Positions 1 to 8,022 of a DNA stretch of 64,000 nucleotides are shown here, piece after piece. The stretch is from Campylobacterales bacterium (GTDB lineage Bacteria; Campylobacterota; Campylobacteria; Campylobacterales; Sulfurimonadaceae). The position numbers and the translations under genes are program-made. The first letter of the stretch is position 1. Each line of letters begins with the position of its first letter. Below the pieces are notes generated by a model. The model was given only the letters and a program-made list of their open reading frames with translations, did not search any database and was not told the DNA's origin. The stretch covers positions 99,884-163,883 of the forward strand of contig JAFGVE010000028.1 in NCBI GenBank assembly GCA_016938175.1, written 5' to 3'.

Positions 1-316
1 TCCTGATGGGCGTTACTACACGCTTGTTCAAGCAGTACAGGGATTTGGATTGCAGTTAATGGCATCTTCATCTCTATTGCAACTCAATCTATTTAAGGCG
101 AAATTTTCTCAAAGCATTGGTGAAACATTGGGAACGAGTGATTTTAATGATGTGATTTCTGCACTGCAGTTTGCCCGTTCAGGCGGAGCAGTGAGTGCAC
201 TTTTTGGAGCAGTTGATCCAAATCACGTTGAAGAAAACCTCACACTTGCATATCTTCCAAGTGCTACGAAAGCGAGCATGAATACTTTGACTTTAGGAAG
301 TACAAATGCTTTATGA
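1..316 (+). CDS. C-terminal part of an unidentified protein (5' end outside window)
   Basis: The reading frame is open from base 2 and ends with TGA at 314-316, so only about 104 C-terminal residues are visible. I recognise no family. The residues are small and polar/aliphatic with an alanine-serine rich tail, no cysteines and no clear membrane segment. The next gene starts inside its last codons (ATG at 306), which suggests translational coupling and co-transcription with the downstream flavoprotein and nifT. Its place at the head of a nif operon hints at a nitrogen-fixation accessory role, but that rests on context only. An internal TTG at 50 is not a credible start, because the frame continues upstream. 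Confidence 0.6.
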   Translation, partial: PDGRYYTLVQAVQGFGLQLMASSSLLQLNLFKAKFSQSIGETLGTSDFNDVISALQFARSGGAVSALFGAVDPNHVEENLTLAYLPSATKASMNTLTLGSTNAL

Positions 317-1961
317 TGTCATAGTTGTCGGAAGCGGAATAGCTGGTCTTTTCTCAGCTTTATATGCAAAGAAGTCCGGTGTTAAAGTTGCCGTTCTTAC
401 AAAAAGCAATCCTTTTCGCTCAAACTCAGCAGTGGCTTCAGGTGGTATAAACGCAGTCATAAATATAAGTGAGTATGATTCAATATTAAATCATATCAAT
501 GATACTATCAATGGTGCAGATGGATTAATAAATGAAAAAAACATTTCAGATATGTGCCATGATGCTCCTGAAATAATTGAAGAGCTAAAAGAGATGGGAG
601 TGGGATTTGACTCCGATGAAGAGGGTAATGTATTACAGCGTCCTTTTGGAGGCTCCAAGGCAAATAGAACATGTTATATAGCAGATAGAACAGGGAGTGC
701 CATTGTTCAAAAACTTCTTTTGGAGTGTAGAAATAGTGGTGTACATATCTTAAGTAATCATCAGTTTTTAAACATTACCAAGTTTCACAATAAGCTTAGC
801 GGCGTAACGGTTTTAAGAAGAAGGGATTCACAGGTTATCGCTTTAGCATGTAAGTCTCTTGTTCTTGCAGGAGGAGGTTATGCAGGTATTTTTAGGGGAC
901 ACTCTACAAACTCTCAAGAGAGCTCAGGTGATATTATAGCAGCCGCTCTTCGTGCAAAAATGAAACTTTCAAATATGGAGTTCGTACAGTTCCATCCTAC
1001 TACTTTAATAAATAACGGAGCATTAATTAGTGAGGCGGCACGCGGAGAGGGTGCATATATTGTAGATGAAACAGGCAGACGTTTTACAGATGAGCTGCAA
1101 ACGAGGGACAAGCTCTCCATAGAGATAGCACAACACATTATAGACGGGCACAAAGTCTATCTTGACTTTAGGCATATGCCAGCGGAGACTATAGAGAAGA
1201 AGTTACCATCAACTCAAAAAATTGCTCTGAGTGGTGCAGGTATAGACATTACAACGGAGCTGTTGCAAATAACCCCTTCTGCACACTACAGCATAGGGGG
1301 GATTTGGACTAGAGGGGATACCTCAACTGATATAGACGGTGTATATGCCTGTGGTGAATGTGCTATGACTGGTGTTCATGGTGCAAACAGACTAGGAGGA
1401 AACTCTTTACTTGAAGGTGTCTACTTTGGACGCTTGGCTGGATATGAGGCATCTAAAAGAGCTATAAGAAGAGATTTCTTGCCTATAGATTACGCCATTA
1501 TAGATAAAGAGATGCGTAGAATAGAATTAATAATAGAGGGGGAGAATTATTTCAACGTCAATGCAATGCGTAAAAGCTTGGGAGAGTCGCTATTTCAAAA
1601 TGTAGGTGTATTTCGAACTGAAGAGTCACTTACAAATGCGTTTGAGTATATAGGATATCTCTTTAAGAGACAGTATGGAATACACTGTGTCAACAAAGAG
1701 AAGGAAAACAATGTAGAGCTATCTTCAATACTCGAGTTTAAAAATGCACTTTATATTGCAGAGGCAATGACACTCAGTGCTTTAAAACGCGAAGAGAGTA
1801 GAGGTGTACATCATCGTAAAGATTTTATCAAAAGGGATGATAAAAGATTTTCTTCACCATCATATGTAAAACTATTAGATGACTTTCTCTTTGAAATCAC
1901 TTTTGAAAATCAGATGGTAGGCGACTTGTGGTACAGACTCAAAAAATATTTATTTCATTAA
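306..1961 (+). CDS. FAD-dependent oxidoreductase of the L-aspartate oxidase / fumarate reductase flavoprotein family
   Basis: 551 residues. The N-terminal Rossmann FAD motif is VVGSGIAGL (about residues 7-15). The family's substrate and flavin motifs follow: FVQFHPTTL, then SEAARGEGA, and near residue 350 YACGECAMTGVHGANRLGGN. A helical C-terminal domain ends the protein. It resembles NadB and SdhA/FrdA, but the usual SRD catalytic segment reads TRDKL here, so the substrate is uncertain. A separate SdhA is encoded at 56190-57902. ATG 306 has AGGAAG six bases upstream and overlaps the preceding gene by 11 bases; nifT follows after 12 bases. A nif-linked electron-transfer or NAD-precursor role is inferred only from context. 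Confidence 0.75.
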   Translation: MLYDVIVVGSGIAGLFSALYAKKSGVKVAVLTKSNPFRSNSAVASGGINAVINISEYDSILNHINDTINGADGLINEKNISDMCHDAPEIIEELKEMGVGFDSDEEGNVLQRPFGGSKANRTCYIADRTGSAIVQKLLLECRNSGVHILSNHQFLNITKFHNKLSGVTVLRRRDSQVIALACKSLVLAGGGYAGIFRGHSTNSQESSGDIIAAALRAKMKLSNMEFVQFHPTTLINNGALISEAARGEGAYIVDETGRRFTDELQTRDKLSIEIAQHIIDGHKVYLDFRHMPAETIEKKLPSTQKIALSGAGIDITTELLQITPSAHYSIGGIWTRGDTSTDIDGVYACGECAMTGVHGANRLGGNSLLEGVYFGRLAGYEASKRAIRRDFLPIDYAIIDKEMRRIELIIEGENYFNVNAMRKSLGESLFQNVGVFRTEESLTNAFEYIGYLFKRQYGIHCVNKEKENNVELSSILEFKNALYIAEAMTLSALKREESRGVHHRKDFIKRDDKRFSSPSYVKLLDDFLFEITFENQMVGDLWYRLKKYLFH

Positions 1962-1973
1962 AAGGATACAAAA

Positions 1974-2198
1974 ATGGCAAAGATAATGTTAAGAGAAAAT
2001 GATGCAGGAGAGATTCTGTTTTATTTGGCAAAAAGAGATATGGAAGAGATTATTACTGAGCTAGAGTTTAGTACGGATGAGAAGTGGGGCGGTACTGTTA
2101 AACTTACTAATGGTGACACTTGGTATATAACTCCACAAGAGAAATTGCTTCCTGGTGAAGTAGTTGCTAAGATTGTCGAACGTGGCGATGCAGACTAA
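1974..2198 (+). CDS. nifT: NifT/FixU family nitrogen fixation protein
   Basis: A 74-residue protein with the NifT signature: MAKIMLRE at the start, KRDMEE in the middle, then WGGTVKLTNGDTWYI, matching the family's WGG..L.NG..... core. NifT is a small beta-rich protein of unknown biochemical function found almost only in nif clusters, and it is usually dispensable for nitrogen fixation. It lies 12 bases after the flavoprotein gene in the same operon and is slightly longer than many homologues. Its stop codon lies inside a palindrome shared with the end of convergent nifA. Confidence 0.85.
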   Translation: MAKIMLRENDAGEILFYLAKRDMEEIITELEFSTDEKWGGTVKLTNGDTWYITPQEKLLPGEVVAKIVERGDAD

Positions 2199-2215
2199 AA
2201 GAGTTTCCTCTTTTA
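2196..2215. terminator. Bidirectional hairpin shared by the nifT and nifA stop codons
   Basis: A perfect 8-bp inverted repeat, TAAAAGAG (2196-2203) and CTCTTTTA (2208-2215), with loop TTTC. Because the arms are A-rich then T-rich, the hairpin has a U-rich 3' side whichever strand is read, as in bidirectional intrinsic terminators. The left arm contains the nifT stop TAA and the right arm, read on the minus strand, contains the nifA stop TAA. The stem is GC-poor, so strength is uncertain. Confidence 0.55.
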
Positions 2216-3853
2216 AATATTGATATCGTATTTTTTGATTTTATATCCAATTTGACGGGCAGTCATTCCTAATTGGGCAGCTGCTTTTGTCTGGATACCA
2301 CGGTTGTCAATAAGTGCTTGAATAATGGAATCTTTTTCCATTTCATGCAGACTTTTATTAGTTATGATTGGATTAGCTTGCTCAGGCACATCTTTTTGTA
2401 CAGTAGGTTGTGTGTTTGACATAAGAGTTGTTTGTGTATTTGTATTCTCTTCTTGCATAAACATTTTTTGGTAGTTAAATGGCAGTACATGATTTAACAT
2501 TTCAGGCTGGATAACACCATCAGGACATATAAGGACAATTCTCTCCATAGTGTTTTGCAATTCACGAATATTTCCAGGCCAAGGATAATTGAGTAGTGCT
2601 TCAAGAGCCTCTTTTGAGAGAACCATTTTTTTCTTATGCTCTTTCATGAACTTGTTAATGTAGTGCTCTATGAGTAGTTTGACATCTTCATAGCGTTCTC
2701 TAAGCGGAGGGAGATTAATAGGAATTACATTAAGTCTGTAAAAAAGGTCTTCACGAAACTCTCCTTTTTTTACCATCTCCTCAAGATTTCTATTTGTAGC
2801 GGCTACTAAACGTACGTTTGTCTTAATGGTTTTCGTTCCACCAACTCTTTCAAACTCCTGCTCTTGCAAGAGACGTAAAAGCTTTACCTGAAGAGCAGGG
2901 GATACATCACCTATTTCATCTAAAAATAGTGTACCGCCATCTGCTAACTCAAACCTTCCTTTACGCATCTCTTTTGCATCAGTAAAGGCACCTTTTTCAT
3001 GTCCAAAAAGTTCACTCTCCAAAAGTGTCTCACTAATTGCCGCACAGTTTAGTTTTATAAAAGCCCCGTTCTTACGTTTACTGAGGTTGTGTACCGCTGT
3101 AGCAATAAGCTCTTTACCCGTACCGGTTTCACCTCTGACCAATATAGTCGCATCCGATGGGGATACAGTCTCTAACATGCTAAAGACCTGTTTCATTTTA
3201 GTACTGTTACCGATGATATTTTCAAATTTATACTCATCGAGTATCTCTTGTTTATAGTATGTTTTTAGTTCTGTTAATGTCTCTTTTTCTCTTGCATGTC
3301 TACGTTGGGTTGCGAGTGTTCCTCCAAAGAGTGAACCAACTATGGTTAACATTCTTACAATGTCATCAAAGTTTAAAACACAATTTTTTTGAATATTTGC
3401 AGAGATAACACCAAAGAGTCCTTCATCTTGAATGATTGGAACGGCTATATAAGAGATAGAGTTTGTGTTGAGTTTACCCATTTTATTGAGATAGTTTATG
3501 TTGTTGTGTACATTCTCAATAACTACGGGCTCACCACTTTGTGCCGCAAGTCCAGTTGCACCTTCACCAATTTTATATACAGCCATTTTTTGTTGTTGTG
3601 GTGTTAAGTCTATGGAGGCATACAGTTCAAGTTCGCTAAGATCATCGGAAGCTAAAAAGAGTGTACATCTTTCAAGATAAGAGTTGTGTTTTAAGATTCG
3701 CATCACTTTTTCAATGCACTCTTTTATCTCAACTTCATTTGTCATTGAGAGTAAAAGAGCAATGTCATAAAGAATTTTAATCTCTTCATATGCAAAGGTT
3801 AAGGCACATGTTTGACAATCTTCATTATCGGGTATTCTTAAATCGGTGTACAT
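2213..3853 (-). CDS. nifA: NifA, sigma-54-dependent activator of nif genes
   Basis: About 546 residues from ATG 3853; GGAA lies 8 bases upstream, whereas a TTG at 3865 would add four residues. Order: N-terminal GAF domain (about 25-190), AAA+ domain with Walker A GETGTGKE and a GTLFLDEIGD Walker B region, then a Fis-type helix-turn-helix ending in TAAAQLGMTARQIGYKIKK. It should activate RNA polymerase-sigma-54 at nif promoters. The sigma-54-contacting loop reads GAFTDA instead of GAFTGA (Asp292). The cysteine-rich linker of oxygen-sensing rhizobial NifA is absent, although a CQTC pair lies near the N-terminus. No nifL is present in the window. Convergent with nifT. Confidence 0.92.
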   Translation of the reverse strand: MYTDLRIPDNEDCQTCALTFAYEEIKILYDIALLLSMTNEVEIKECIEKVMRILKHNSYLERCTLFLASDDLSELELYASIDLTPQQQKMAVYKIGEGATGLAAQSGEPVVIENVHNNINYLNKMGKLNTNSISYIAVPIIQDEGLFGVISANIQKNCVLNFDDIVRMLTIVGSLFGGTLATQRRHAREKETLTELKTYYKQEILDEYKFENIIGNSTKMKQVFSMLETVSPSDATILVRGETGTGKELIATAVHNLSKRKNGAFIKLNCAAISETLLESELFGHEKGAFTDAKEMRKGRFELADGGTLFLDEIGDVSPALQVKLLRLLQEQEFERVGGTKTIKTNVRLVAATNRNLEEMVKKGEFREDLFYRLNVIPINLPPLRERYEDVKLLIEHYINKFMKEHKKKMVLSKEALEALLNYPWPGNIRELQNTMERIVLICPDGVIQPEMLNHVLPFNYQKMFMQEENTNTQTTLMSNTQPTVQKDVPEQANPIITNKSLHEMEKDSIIQALIDNRGIQTKAAAQLGMTARQIGYKIKKYDINI

Positions 3854-3959
3854 CAATTTTTCCAAATTTTTTCTTTTTCGAACACACTATTATATATTTA
3901 ATTTCCTTTAAAATGAACAAAAAAATGTATGAATTATAATCATATATATGGACTATTTT

Positions 3960-3976
3960 TAGAACACATTATGCAC
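3960..3976 (+). promoter_or_regulatory. Sigma-54-like promoter for the Tpx-like gene
   Basis: TAGAAC-ACATT-ATGCAC. The AG (3961-3962) and GC (3973-3974) dinucleotides are 10 bases apart, the spacing of the -24/-12 elements of sigma-54 promoters. The predicted start of transcription near 3985 leaves room for the AGAGGAG ribosome site at 3992-3998 and rules out the in-frame start at 3929. The same motif recurs six more times in the nif region. Confidence 0.6.
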
Positions 3977-4003
3977 TTGTTGGTTAAAAAAAGAGGAGTT
4001 ACA

Positions 4004-4552
4004 ATGGAAATCACAGTGCATGGAACACAAACGCCATTAGGTGGAAAAGAGGTGAGTGTTGGAGCAGAAGCACCTGCTGCAAGAATCACAAAACTTGACG
4101 GGAGCCAAAATGTTATAGGCATGATAGCCCCAAATACACAGTTGATAATTGCAATTCCGTCATTAAAAACCGAAGTATGTTCTTTGGGCGCTAAAAAGTT
4201 TAACGAGCTTGTCAAACAGTTTAAAAAACTTGACACTATTATGGTTACAACAGATGATTTGGAGTTTGTAAAAGAGTATGCTCAAAAAGAGTCCATAGAC
4301 GCAGCACAAATTGTTATAGATACTGAGAGACAGTTTGCCAAGAAGTTTGGACTGCTCATTACAGAAGGAAAGCTCAGAGACCGTCTGGCACGCGCTGTAT
4401 TTGTTATAGATAGAGAAGGTATAGTCGCTTATAAAGAGTTGGTAGGAGAGATAGTCGATGAAGTCGATTATGAGGCTTGTGTCAATGCCATAGATTCTAT
4501 AGTCAGTGTGAAACAAAAAGGGCATACCCATGAAAACTGGATGTCCGTATAG
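4004..4552 (+). CDS. Tpx-like peroxiredoxin (thiol peroxidase family)
   Basis: 182 residues from ATG 4004, chosen because AGAGGAG precedes it and the putative promoter lies just upstream. The thioredoxin-fold peroxidase layout is clear: an N-terminal beta hairpin (VHGTQTPLGG), then PSLKTEVC with the peroxidatic cysteine at residue 59, as in PSLDTPVC of Tpx. The resolving cysteine of classical two-cysteine Tpx, expected in the next helix, is missing; the only other cysteine is near the C-terminus. It may therefore act as a one-cysteine enzyme. It should reduce peroxides in the cytoplasm and may protect nitrogenase. A cysteine-less relative is encoded at 27109-27624. Confidence 0.8.
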   Translation: MEITVHGTQTPLGGKEVSVGAEAPAARITKLDGSQNVIGMIAPNTQLIIAIPSLKTEVCSLGAKKFNELVKQFKKLDTIMVTTDDLEFVKEYAQKESIDAAQIVIDTERQFAKKFGLLITEGKLRDRLARAVFVIDREGIVAYKELVGEIVDEVDYEACVNAIDSIVSVKQKGHTHENWMSV

Positions 4553-4561
4553 TACATACAG

Positions 4562-5797
4562 ATGAACTTTATTTATGAAGATACAAGTCTGACTCCAAGG
4601 ATTGTCGCTAGAACAACAGGATATTTGGACTGGTCTTCGCAACCATCTCTATTTAAACACTACCCTGAGTTTTTATTTCGTTACTCTTTTGGTGATATTG
4701 AGGCATTACGAGTTGTAGAGCTAGCGCGTATGATTAGTGCTACTACACAGATTGCATCAAAGCCCTATCATAAACTTACATCTCCTTCAGCAGGCAATCT
4801 ACACCCCGTAGAGTTATATGTTCAAATTCGTGGCATTAAAGGGGTGCTTAGCGGTATATACCATGTTGATGCAGGGCGTAGTGAGTTAGTACTTATACAA
4901 GAAATTGAAAAAGATGGGCTAGAGTCTTATGTAGGCATTGAAGGTTCTTTACATGGAATGCTCTTTGTTATTAGCACTGTTCCTTTTAGAGCCGAGTGGA
5001 AGTATAAAGAGAGAGCCATACGTTATTGTTATTTGGATGTCGGGCATCAAGTGGCTACTTTAGGGAGCAGTTTAAAACTTTTTGGACATAAAATGACAAT
5101 TTTGTCAGAGTTCAATAAAACAGATTTGAATGAGATAATGGGTTTTAGGGATGAGGAGTTTGTTTGTGCGACAGCATATATTGGTGATATACGCGAAAAA
5201 AATACCACTCTCATTAAAAACAGTTTAATGCAAGTATCTCCGACTGATTACTCCGAGTTAAATAGTTCACTTGTAAAAAGTATAAAGAAAAATGAACTGC
5301 TTCGAACACAAGAGCTAACGATAAGAGCAAATATTCAAGAAGAGAGTATTTTAAAGAGACGTTCAGCCCGTAAGTTTGATGCTGGTACAGGAATGAAAAA
5401 AGAGTACTTAGAAGAGTTTTTAAACTTTTCAAAATATGTAGAGTACCCTTTGAGCTTATATACGATAGTGTTAAATAGTGAACATATCAAGGCGGGTATC
5501 TATAAAAAAAGTATCTGCATGAAAGAGGGTCTATTTATAGAGGAGATATGCTCACTTTTAGTTAATCAAAAATTTGTCAAAGATGCAGACATTGTCCATA
5601 TATTTACATCGAAATATTTTAGTGCAAACACTTTAATGAAGTCGGCAATATATACACATGATATATATATGCAAGCAGAACAGATGGGTGTTGGATGTAC
5701 GGGAATAGGTGCATTTTATGATAAGCAGATACAAAAGTTTTTTGAAATAGATGAGTACATACTTTATGTAAGTGCAGTAGGAGTGACCCTTACGTAA
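4562..5797 (+). CDS. SagB/ThcOx-type nitroreductase-family protein with two nitroreductase-like halves
   Basis: 411 residues. The N-terminal half contains TSPSAGNLHPVELYV, the hallmark of SagB-type FMN dehydrogenases. The second half begins around residue 260 with the ILKRRSARKF segment typical of nitroreductases and ends with a GVGCTGIGAFYD motif. Members bind FMN and oxidise or reduce small substrates, and SagB relatives act on azoline peptides. No precursor peptide or cyclodehydratase is visible here, so a peptide-modifying role is not supported. It follows the Tpx-like gene by 9 bases and is probably in the same sigma-54-controlled transcript. The ribosome site is weak. Confidence 0.75.
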   Translation: MNFIYEDTSLTPRIVARTTGYLDWSSQPSLFKHYPEFLFRYSFGDIEALRVVELARMISATTQIASKPYHKLTSPSAGNLHPVELYVQIRGIKGVLSGIYHVDAGRSELVLIQEIEKDGLESYVGIEGSLHGMLFVISTVPFRAEWKYKERAIRYCYLDVGHQVATLGSSLKLFGHKMTILSEFNKTDLNEIMGFRDEEFVCATAYIGDIREKNTTLIKNSLMQVSPTDYSELNSSLVKSIKKNELLRTQELTIRANIQEESILKRRSARKFDAGTGMKKEYLEEFLNFSKYVEYPLSLYTIVLNSEHIKAGIYKKSICMKEGLFIEEICSLLVNQKFVKDADIVHIFTSKYFSANTLMKSAIYTHDIYMQAEQMGVGCTGIGAFYDKQIQKFFEIDEYILYVSAVGVTLT

Positions 5798-5815
5798 GGG
5801 AGATATGGTGGATAT

Positions 5816-6118
5816 ATGAAAAAAATAATAAATGAAGAAGCAAAACATATTTTAAACATCTATCGTTTCTACCAAAAGGATGGGAATCTGTATCTAACTA
5901 CAGATGATGAGAGTCTTGATACACTTTATGAAGCTGTTGTTGATGCTATTAATGCTTCAGAGGTACTCAAAACGCAACTACCATACAATGAGTTTGTACA
6001 TCCATGTAAGATGGTAAGAGAGAACGATGCGGGTTGGGTAGGGCACTTTGAAGAGCGTGATAATAGACGTTTTTTTCTTAGTGATATACACGATTACCTC
6101 AAATTACTCTACGGATAG
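5816..6118 (+). CDS. Hypothetical protein, 100 residues
   Basis: I do not recognise a family. It is acidic and soluble, with one cysteine (in HPCKM) and no transmembrane segment. ATG 5816 follows the nitroreductase gene by 18 bases, with a GGAGAT/GGTGG region upstream, so it is likely the last gene of the transcript beginning near 3985. The next promoter-like motif starts 7 bases after its stop, consistent with an operon boundary. Codon use resembles its nif neighbours. Confidence 0.6.
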   Translation: MKKIINEEAKHILNIYRFYQKDGNLYLTTDDESLDTLYEAVVDAINASEVLKTQLPYNEFVHPCKMVRENDAGWVGHFEERDNRRFFLSDIHDYLKLLYG

Positions 6119-6125
6119 GCTCTCT

Positions 6126-6142
6126 TAGAACAACTTATGCAT
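6126..6142 (+). promoter_or_regulatory. Sigma-54-like promoter for the ferredoxin-flavodiiron operon
   Basis: TAGAAC-AACTT-ATGCAT, with AG at 6127-6128 and GC at 6139-6140, ten bases apart. Transcription would begin near 6151, upstream of the AGGA ribosome site (6161-6164) and ATG 6172. This argues against the earlier in-frame TTG at 6145 as the start of the ferredoxin. The motif probably drives the run of genes to 11521. Confidence 0.6.
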
Positions 6143-6171
6143 ATTTGTTTGTAATAGTCGAGGAAATATGT

Positions 6172-6465
6172 ATGGTAAATCTATATTTAAAAGATGACAA
6201 TATAAAAGTCAAAGTCTCAAACTCTAAAAGCTTACGTGAGATAGCCAGAAAATCTGGCGCTTCCATGGAGTTTGGCTGTAGAGTAGGGGATTGTTCTACT
6301 TGTGTGGCTAAAGTTGTAAAAGGTAATGAGCTACTGAGTCCAATAACACAAAAAGAGATTTTTGCTCTAGAGGCTATGGGTAGTAGCGATAAAGATCTTC
6401 GTTTGATGTGTCAGTGTAGTATTAATGCAGATGAGGGCGAGATAGAGATCTCGTATTTTTTTTAA
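6172..6465 (+). CDS. [2Fe-2S] plant-type ferredoxin
   Basis: 97 residues. Ligand cysteines lie at 36, 41 and 44 in GCRVGDCSTC, with a fourth in LMCQC (residue 80 or 82), the C-X4-C-X2-C...C pattern of plant-type [2Fe-2S] ferredoxins. ATG 6172 is chosen from the CGAGGA site seven bases upstream and the promoter position. It is the first gene of a long operon and ends 1 base before the flavodiiron gene, suggesting it passes electrons to that protein or to nitrogenase. Ferredoxins of this type are common in nif clusters. Confidence 0.85.
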   Translation: MVNLYLKDDNIKVKVSNSKSLREIARKSGASMEFGCRVGDCSTCVAKVVKGNELLSPITQKEIFALEAMGSSDKDLRLMCQCSINADEGEIEISYFF

Positions 6466-6466
6466 G

Positions 6467-7696
6467 ATGAGTCATTTAGTTGCAAAGCTCTCAAAGAGTG
6501 TTGACTTTATAGGTGCTTTTGATCCAAAGATACGTACCTTTGACATTATTATGAAGACAGCTAATGGAAGTTCGTATAACAGTTATGTTGTTCGTGGCTC
6601 AGAAGGCGTGGCAGTTATGGACACTGTAAAAAAAGAGTTTAGTGATGAGTTCTTTTTACGTTTAGAGTCGGTGTGTAAGTATGAAGAGATAAAGTACATA
6701 GTACTGCACCATCTTGAACCAGACCACTCTGGAGCCTTGGAAGAACTTATGAAAAGAGCTCCAAAGGCAAAACTTATTATCTCTGGACGTGCGGTTATGA
6801 TGCTCAAAGGCATTATAAAATCCGATGTTGCTTTTGAGACAGCCAATACAGGTAAAAAAATCTCTCTAGGAGATAAAACAATAGAGTTTTTAAGTACACC
6901 ATTCTTACATTGGCCAGATACCATGAGCTCTTACTTGCATGAAGAAAAAATTCTTTTTAGTGGTGATGTTTTTGGAAGTCACTACTATGATGAACGTCTA
7001 TTTGATGATGAGGTCGGAGACTTCTCTTACGCATTTAAGTACTACTATGAGCATATAATGCGTCCATTTAAACAGTATGTACTCCAAGCACTAAACCTCT
7101 ACAGTCGTTTTGAAATTAAGACTATAGCACCACTGCATGGTCCAATTCTTAGAACAAATCCACAGTACTACATTGACAAATATGAAGCTTGGAGCAGTGA
7201 AGACAAGTTTAGAAAAAGTACTTTTGGCAAGAAGATGTTCTCTGTGTTTTACATGTCAAGTTATGACAACACTCATAAAATGGCAGAAGTAATTATGGAG
7301 GGAGCTGATACGGTAGAGGGGATAGTTGCCAGTATGTACGACTTAGCCTCTTTAGATGAAAAAAATATGATAGACCTTCTTGAAGAGAGTGATGCAGTAA
7401 TTGTGGGTTCTCCTACCATTAATGGAGATGCAGTAAAACCTGCCTGGGATTTGCTCTCTTGTATGGCTTACTTAGAGTCTCAGGGAAAAATAGGTGCAAG
7501 TTTTGGCTCTTATGGTTGGACGGGAGAAGCTCCTGAGATGTTGCATGACAGAATGAGGTGGTTAAAGTTTAGACTACCAGTACAGCCCATAAAAATTAAG
7601 CTCATCCCAACAGAAGAGGAGCTTAACGACTGTTTTGCTTTTGGAAAAGAGATAGCAGAGATAACAATGGGAAAAATGGTGGAGATGGAAATATGA
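6467..7696 (+). CDS. Flavodiiron protein (FprA/type A flavoprotein)
   Basis: 409 residues with the two-domain layout of class A flavodiiron proteins: an N-terminal metallo-beta-lactamase fold binding a di-iron site (HHLEPDHSG near residues 81-89, later GDVFGSH and PLHGPI) and a C-terminal flavodoxin domain from about 258 (VFYMSSYDNTHKMAE, then GSPTINGD). These cytoplasmic enzymes reduce O2 to water or NO to N2O using ferredoxin or rubredoxin electrons. Placed directly after a ferredoxin in a nif operon, O2 removal to protect nitrogenase is the most likely job. The next gene overlaps by 4 bases. Confidence 0.9.
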   Translation: MSHLVAKLSKSVDFIGAFDPKIRTFDIIMKTANGSSYNSYVVRGSEGVAVMDTVKKEFSDEFFLRLESVCKYEEIKYIVLHHLEPDHSGALEELMKRAPKAKLIISGRAVMMLKGIIKSDVAFETANTGKKISLGDKTIEFLSTPFLHWPDTMSSYLHEEKILFSGDVFGSHYYDERLFDDEVGDFSYAFKYYYEHIMRPFKQYVLQALNLYSRFEIKTIAPLHGPILRTNPQYYIDKYEAWSSEDKFRKSTFGKKMFSVFYMSSYDNTHKMAEVIMEGADTVEGIVASMYDLASLDEKNMIDLLEESDAVIVGSPTINGDAVKPAWDLLSCMAYLESQGKIGASFGSYGWTGEAPEMLHDRMRWLKFRLPVQPIKIKLIPTEEELNDCFAFGKEIAEITMGKMVEMEI

Positions 7697-8022
7697 GTGA
7701 ATTAGAATATATGGAAAAAGAGATAGCCGCTTTACTGCATCACTATGGTGTTAATGCTTTTGCACAGACAATACTCGGAAAATGGGTAGCCTACGAGTCA
7801 CTTAAAATGAATCACCTTTATGAAGATTTAGGTTTTCACAGTAGAACGGAGATGGGACGTTTTATGAAAAAAAACTATCCACGTTTAGCGAGTCAAAAAC
7901 CAAAAGATATACTCTGGAAGAAGTTTCTTTATGACAAGATAGGAAGAGTTGCACCAGCATGTATAAGTTGTAATGATCAGTTTAGCTGTTTTAAGTGTAT
8001 GGTGAGTGAGGTCAGTGCATGA
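7693..8022 (+). CDS. nifQ: NifQ-like protein
   Basis: 109 residues, shorter than typical NifQ (about 170-190). The C-terminal part carries LWKKFLYDKIG followed by a cysteine cluster, CISCNDQFSCFKC. This resembles the tryptophan/KRFLY segment and the Fe-S/Mo binding cysteines of NifQ, although the spacing here is C-X2-C-X5-C-X2-C and not the usual C-X4-C-X2-C-X5-C. NifQ donates molybdenum, as a Mo-Fe-S cluster, to FeMo-cofactor assembly. Overlaps of 4 bases with both neighbours show tight coupling. The family call is likely but not certain. Confidence 0.6.
   Translation: MSELEYMEKEIAALLHHYGVNAFAQTILGKWVAYESLKMNHLYEDLGFHSRTEMGRFMKKNYPRLASQKPKDILWKKFLYDKIGRVAPACISCNDQFSCFKCMVSEVSA

Noticed and set aside
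4163..4642. 159-residue minus-strand open frame across the Tpx-like and nitroreductase genes
   Set aside because: Overlaps two supported genes and has no start signal or family pattern.
4562..5797. SagB-type enzyme as part of an azoline peptide (TOMM) cluster
   Set aside because: No cyclodehydratase or small precursor peptide gene is nearby.
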